Shown here one piece after another: positions 7,100 to 10,067 of a DNA stretch of 10,067 bases. This DNA is from Pedosphaera sp. (GTDB taxonomy: Bacteria; Verrucomicrobiota; Verrucomicrobiia; Limisphaerales; Pedosphaeraceae). The DNA lies in NCBI GenBank assembly GCA_028293465.1, contig JAQGOT010000239.1:1-10067 (forward strand). The letters run 5' to 3'. Both the position numbers and the translations under genes were made by a program. Under the pieces are notes generated by a model. It had not been told where the DNA came from. It saw only the letters and a program-made list of their open reading frames with translations, and did not search any database. Within the stretch, counting starts at the first letter, position 1; each line of letters starts with the position of its first letter.

Positions 7100-7628
7100 T
7101 CCAGCTTCGAACCTTTCCCCCTCACCAGCGGGAGAACCCGATGATTTCAAGGCCATGATGATTGGGGCGGGATTTATCTTCGCCATCTCCCTGATCCCGT
7201 TCTCCTTCGTGCTGTGCTGTCTCCCGCAAATTGCCGGCGCCATGCTGGCCATTCATCTCTTTACCAAGTGGTATCGGTTAACGCTTACCTATGGGGAAGG
7301 CATCAAACTGGGAATTTTGACCGCGCTGCTCGGCGGGCTGGCGGCTTGGGTGGTTGGCGTGGCGGTAATGCTGCTGTTCGGCTATCAACTGCATGTGAAA
7401 GAAGTGCAGGAAATGATGCTCAAACTTTTCAGTCACTTCAACAACCCCGCCATGATTGACAAAATGAAGGAAGCGTTCGAAGCTCAAAAAGCCCAGGGCC
7501 TGACCTTATCTCAACTGCTGATCGGCCTGGTTTCGACGGTGGTGACCTCGGCCATCTGCGGTTTGCTCGGTGGGGCCTTAGGAGCAGCACTTTTTAAGCG
7601 CGGGCCGGCCAAGGAAGCAGGAAGTTAG
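7086..7628 (+). CDS. Small membrane protein of unassigned family, coupled to the DUF2085 gene
   Basis: I do not recognise a named family for this 180-aa product. A proline-rich polar N-terminus (1-22) precedes three or four hydrophobic segments at about 25-45, 47-60, 72-100 and 143-170. A soluble, charged, Met-rich amphipathic stretch (103-138) lies before the last one. The CC pair at 44-45, followed by a small-residue-rich helix, and the Gly-rich helices (G82-G91 region, GLLGGALGA at 159-167) recall the small unnamed membrane proteins that often bear DUF4199-like labels, a weak resemblance only. The ATG lies within the upstream gene (14-nt overlap) with no Shine-Dalgarno, so it probably depends on ribosomes finishing the DUF2085 gene. 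Joint expression suggests a shared membrane role. Confidence 0.8.
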   Translation: MNPPDPASNLSPSPAGEPDDFKAMMIGAGFIFAISLIPFSFVLCCLPQIAGAMLAIHLFTKWYRLTLTYGEGIKLGILTALLGGLAAWVVGVAVMLLFGYQLHVKEVQEMMLKLFSHFNNPAMIDKMKEAFEAQKAQGLTLSQLLIGLVSTVVTSAICGLLGGALGAALFKRGPAKEAGS

Positions 7629-7758
7629 AGACCACCCGCAATTACAAACGCAGGGCCTAATTCTCCTTGCGTGGGCCACACCGATTGAGGACTCTCATCG
7701 GGAAGGCATAGAGAAGCCTGCGGCGAACTCGCCCGTAACAGGCCTGAAAGACAAAACA
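7629..7758. other. Spacer before the export operon
   Basis: This 130-nt gap probably holds the promoter of the downstream operon. A weak candidate is TTGAGG (7685-7690) with ATAGAG (7708-7713) 17 nt further on. No stem followed by a T-run is visible, so read-through from the membrane-protein pair cannot be excluded. Confidence 0.3.
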
Positions 7759-9117
7759 ATGGCAAATCCCAAACGCAAGAAGAGCAGGAAAATTATTGTT
7801 TTCCTCGTCATCATCGTGGTCGTCGCGCTCCTGGCGGGCGTCGCGATCTTCAAGAAGAAGGAAAGCGCCGTCACGATCCAGAAGGAGAAGGTCACGCGCC
7901 GCAACCTGACCGAACTCGTCGTGGCGAACGGCAAGATTCAGCCGGTGATCCAGGTGAAAATCAGCCCCGAGGTCAGCGGCGAGATCACTGAACTGCCCGT
8001 CAAGGAGGGGCAGTGCGTGAAGAAGGGCGATCTGCTGGTCAAGATCAAGCCGGACAACTATGTGGCCAGCCGCAATTCGGCGCAGGCCAATTACAAATAC
8101 TCGGTGGCCAGCAAGAACACCGCGGAGTCCAACTTGGAAAAGGCGCGGCTGGAATTCAACCGCAATGAAGAACTCTTCAAGAATAAGCTGATCTCCGATT
8201 CGACCTTCCTCGAGGCCAAAACCACCTTCGATGTCGCGAAGGCTACGCTGGCTGGCGCGGAACAGCAGGTCGAGATGGCGCACGCCTCGGTGCAGAAAGC
8301 CGAGGACGACCTTTCCAAAACCACCATTTATTCACCACTCACCGGCACCATCACCAAGTTAAATTCCGAAGCCGGTGAACGGGTGGTGCAGACCGCCATG
8401 ATGGCCGGCACCGAGATCATGACCATTTCGGATTTGAACGAGATGGAAACCCGGGTTGATATCGGCGAGATCGACGTGGTGTTGGTCGCCGTGGGCCAGA
8501 CGACCCGTTTGGAAGTGGATGCCTATAAGGATCGCAAATTCAAGGGCATCGTCACGGAAATCGCTAATTCCTCCAACAACTCCGGCACGGGCCTCGCCGC
8601 GAGCACCAGCAGCAGCAGTTCGCAGGAAGCGACCAAGTTCCAGGTCAAGATCCGGGTTGCCGAAAAGGAAGCCTTCCGTCCGGGAATGTCGGTCACGGCG
8701 GAGATCGAAACCCGTTACCGCACCAATGTACTGACCGTTCCCATCCAAAGTGTGACCACGCGTTTGCCGAAGGAGATTAAGGGCAAGCCGGGCGAGACGA
8801 ATGTGGTTCAACTGGCCGGCGCCGATCCGGCGCCAAGCGGCGACACCAATCAGGTCAAGTCCGCCGATAAGAAGCGCCCCGGCGAGCCGGCCAAGCCAAT
8901 CGAAGTGATTTTCCGGGTGGACGGAGAGCGCGCCAAGATGTTGCCCGTCAAGCGCGGCATCAGTGATGACAATTACGTCGAGATGTTGGAAGGCGTCGAA
9001 GCGGGCGAAGAAGTTGTTTCGGGCGGTTACAAGGCCATCAATCGCGAGCTGGAGGATGGAAAAAAGGTGATCGTCGGGGCCCGCGCCGCCATGGCTGACA
9101 AGGACGAAAAGAAGTAA
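7759..9117 (+). CDS. HlyD/MacA-type membrane-fusion (periplasmic adaptor) subunit of an ABC efflux system
   Basis: This 452-aa adaptor should link an inner-membrane ABC exporter to an outer-membrane channel. A basic N-terminus and one anchor helix (12-31) come first. The first half of the lipoyl/barrel-sandwich domain is at about 60-98 (ISPEVSGEITELPVKEGQ). An alpha-helical coiled-coil hairpin follows at about 102-187, then the second lipoyl half at about 188-225 (IYSPLTGTITKL). A beta-barrel (about 228-330) and a membrane-proximal domain (about 381-450, ending EEVVSGGYKAINRELEDG) complete the standard order. Two unusual low-complexity inserts are seen: a Ser/Asn-rich loop at 269-292 in the barrel and a Lys/Pro/Gly-rich linker at 337-380. 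The length slightly exceeds E. coli MacA (about 370 aa), mainly through these inserts. ATG 7759 has a weak GAAAG 8 nt upstream. The ATPase gene follows after 6 nt. Confidence 0.9.
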   Translation: MANPKRKKSRKIIVFLVIIVVVALLAGVAIFKKKESAVTIQKEKVTRRNLTELVVANGKIQPVIQVKISPEVSGEITELPVKEGQCVKKGDLLVKIKPDNYVASRNSAQANYKYSVASKNTAESNLEKARLEFNRNEELFKNKLISDSTFLEAKTTFDVAKATLAGAEQQVEMAHASVQKAEDDLSKTTIYSPLTGTITKLNSEAGERVVQTAMMAGTEIMTISDLNEMETRVDIGEIDVVLVAVGQTTRLEVDAYKDRKFKGIVTEIANSSNNSGTGLAASTSSSSSQEATKFQVKIRVAEKEAFRPGMSVTAEIETRYRTNVLTVPIQSVTTRLPKEIKGKPGETNVVQLAGADPAPSGDTNQVKSADKKRPGEPAKPIEVIFRVDGERAKMLPVKRGISDDNYVEMLEGVEAGEEVVSGGYKAINRELEDGKKVIVGARAAMADKDEKK

Positions 9118-9123
9118 CCGACT

Positions 9124-9816
9124 GTGAGCCTTATCCGCCTACAAAACATCACCCGCCGTTACCAGATGGGAACGGAACTCATCCACGCTTTGCGAGATGT
9201 GTCGCTGGAAATTCAGCGCGGGGAGTATGTCGCCATCATGGGACCTTCCGGGTCGGGCAAGTCCACTTTGATGAACCTGCTGGGCTGCCTGGACACGCCC
9301 AGTTCGGGTCTCTACGAACTCAACGGCTCCAACGTCAGCGAGATGGATGACAACCAATTGGCGGAGATTCGCAATCGAGAAATTGGCTTCGTGTTCCAAA
9401 CGTTCAACCTGCTGCCGCGTTCAAATGCCTTGCGGAATGTGGAACTGCCGTTGATTTACTCCGGCATGGACAGCCACGAGCGAAAGCGTGTCGCGCTCGA
9501 AGCCTTGAGCAGTGTGGGTCTGGGTGATCGGGTTCATCACAAGCCGAATGAAATGTCGGGCGGACAACGCCAGCGGGTGGCCATTGCCCGGGCCTTGGTC
9601 AACAGTCCTTCGATTATTCTGGCGGATGAACCGACTGGCAATCTCGATTCCAAAACCGGTGAGGAAATCATGGCGCTGTTGGAGGCGCTTTCGCTGAAAG
9701 GGAACACCATTTTTGTCGTGACCCATGAGGAAGACATTGCCAAGCACGCCCGGCGCATCATCCGCATCCGGGACGGGCTGATCGCCAGCGACGAGTGCAT
9801 GATGAAACCGAAATGA
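9124..9816 (+). CDS. ABC transporter ATP-binding protein, MacB/LolD type
   Basis: The 230-aa protein has every element of an active ABC ATPase. Walker A GPSGSGKST is at 40-48, the Q-loop glutamine at 92, the signature MSGGQRQ at 144-150, Walker B IILADE at 164-169 with catalytic E169, then the D-loop, and the switch His at 201. The sequence around the Q-loop (FVFQTFNLLPR) and PTGNLDSKTG is characteristic of the LolD/FtsE/MacB branch, whose ATPases power transfer of substrates across the periplasm rather than through an inner-membrane channel. Unlike E. coli MacB, the ATPase is a separate polypeptide from the permease. Translation starts at GTG 9124, 6 nt after the adaptor's stop, with only a weak purine stretch before it. 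It is co-transcribed with its neighbours. Confidence 0.96.
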   Translation: MSLIRLQNITRRYQMGTELIHALRDVSLEIQRGEYVAIMGPSGSGKSTLMNLLGCLDTPSSGLYELNGSNVSEMDDNQLAEIRNREIGFVFQTFNLLPRSNALRNVELPLIYSGMDSHERKRVALEALSSVGLGDRVHHKPNEMSGGQRQRVAIARALVNSPSIILADEPTGNLDSKTGEEIMALLEALSLKGNTIFVVTHEEDIAKHARRIIRIRDGLIASDECMMKPK

Positions 9817-9823
9817 GCTCCCG

Positions 9824-10067
9824 GTGAATTTTTTCGTTGAAATCAAGGAAGGTTTGCTGATCGCCTGGGACGCGATTCGCGCCAACAAGATGCGCTCGGT
9901 GCTGACCACGCTCGGCATCGTCATCGGCATCGTGACGGTCACCTTGATGGGCACGGCGATCGACGGGATGAACCGGGCCTTCCGCAAGAGCATTTCCATC
10001 ATTGGAGCGGATATGCTGTACGTGAACCGTTCCGCCTGGCTCAACCACAGTGAAGCCGATTGGCTCA
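9824..10067 (+). CDS. ABC transporter permease, MacB/FtsX fold, N-terminal fragment (continues beyond right edge)
   Basis: GTG 9824 begins 7 nt after the ATPase stop and the frame stays open for 81 codons to the edge. An amphipathic start (NFFVEIKEGLLIAWDAIRANKMRS) leads into the first membrane helix at about 25-46. The block NKMRSVLTTLGIVIGI is typical of MacB-like permeases. The following residues, including IIGADMLYV at 59-67, begin the periplasmic MacB_PCD domain. An ATG at 9813, overlapping the ATPase stop, runs straight into a stop after four codons, so the GTG is the real start. With the two upstream genes it forms a separate-subunit MacAB-type exporter. Substrate cannot be inferred, and an outer-membrane TolC-like partner would have to lie elsewhere. 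Confidence 0.9.
   Translation, partial: MNFFVEIKEGLLIAWDAIRANKMRSVLTTLGIVIGIVTVTLMGTAIDGMNRAFRKSISIIGADMLYVNRSAWLNHSEADWL

Noticed and set aside
7657..8283. 208-codon minus-strand frame over the adaptor gene's 5' half
   Set aside because: It is the complement of conserved adaptor coding sequence; its Asp/Leu-rich composition reflects the other strand's codons.
1..10067. CRISPR arrays, rRNA or tRNA genes, phage or defence genes
   Set aside because: No regularly spaced repeat set, no cloverleaf or rRNA-like sequence, and no nuclease, helicase or toxin motifs were found on either strand by eye.

Overview
The window looks like a chromosomal segment of a Verrucomicrobium, most likely from the soil/freshwater Pedosphaera/Limisphaerales side of the phylum, although the phylum call is inference. 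The main grounds are a large 'Pirellula/Verrucomicrobium-type' dehydrogenase/heme protein (3561-6107) and a secreted M36 protease with the BACON-like and jelly-roll C-terminal modules common in that phylum (minus strand, 1-3068). GC content is moderate to high, and Shine-Dalgarno sequences are weak throughout.

Layout. (1) Positions 1-3068, minus strand: a secreted fungalysin-type (M36) metallopeptidase of at least 1022 residues whose C-terminus runs off the left edge. The frame is open all the way to the edge. (2) Positions 3069-3560: a divergent intergenic region with AT-rich patches and a short direct repeat. (3) Positions 3561-6107, plus strand: an exported beta-propeller / HEAT / cytochrome c fusion of 848 aa. 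(4) Positions 6108-6625: a spacer filled mainly by a 361-bp non-autonomous, MITE-like element (6169-6529). It has perfect 19-bp terminal inverted repeats, 9-bp target duplications and strong internal hairpins. (5) Positions 6626-7628: two overlapping small membrane-protein genes, a DUF2085 protein and an unassigned four-helix protein. (6) Positions 7759-10067 and beyond: a MacAB-type export operon made of a membrane-fusion protein, an ABC ATPase and the start of a FtsX/MacB-fold permease that runs off the right edge.

Functional reading. The M36 protease and the heme protein are both exported and divergently placed. They fit a polymer-degrading lifestyle at or outside the outer membrane, but nothing in the sequence shows that they work together. 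The MacAB-type genes form one tight transcription unit (gaps of 6 and 7 nt) and should build a tripartite pump or a periplasmic exporter; the substrate cannot be read from sequence. No new defence system, CRISPR array, rRNA or tRNA was seen. The most interesting structure is the MITE-like element upstream of the DUF2085 gene.
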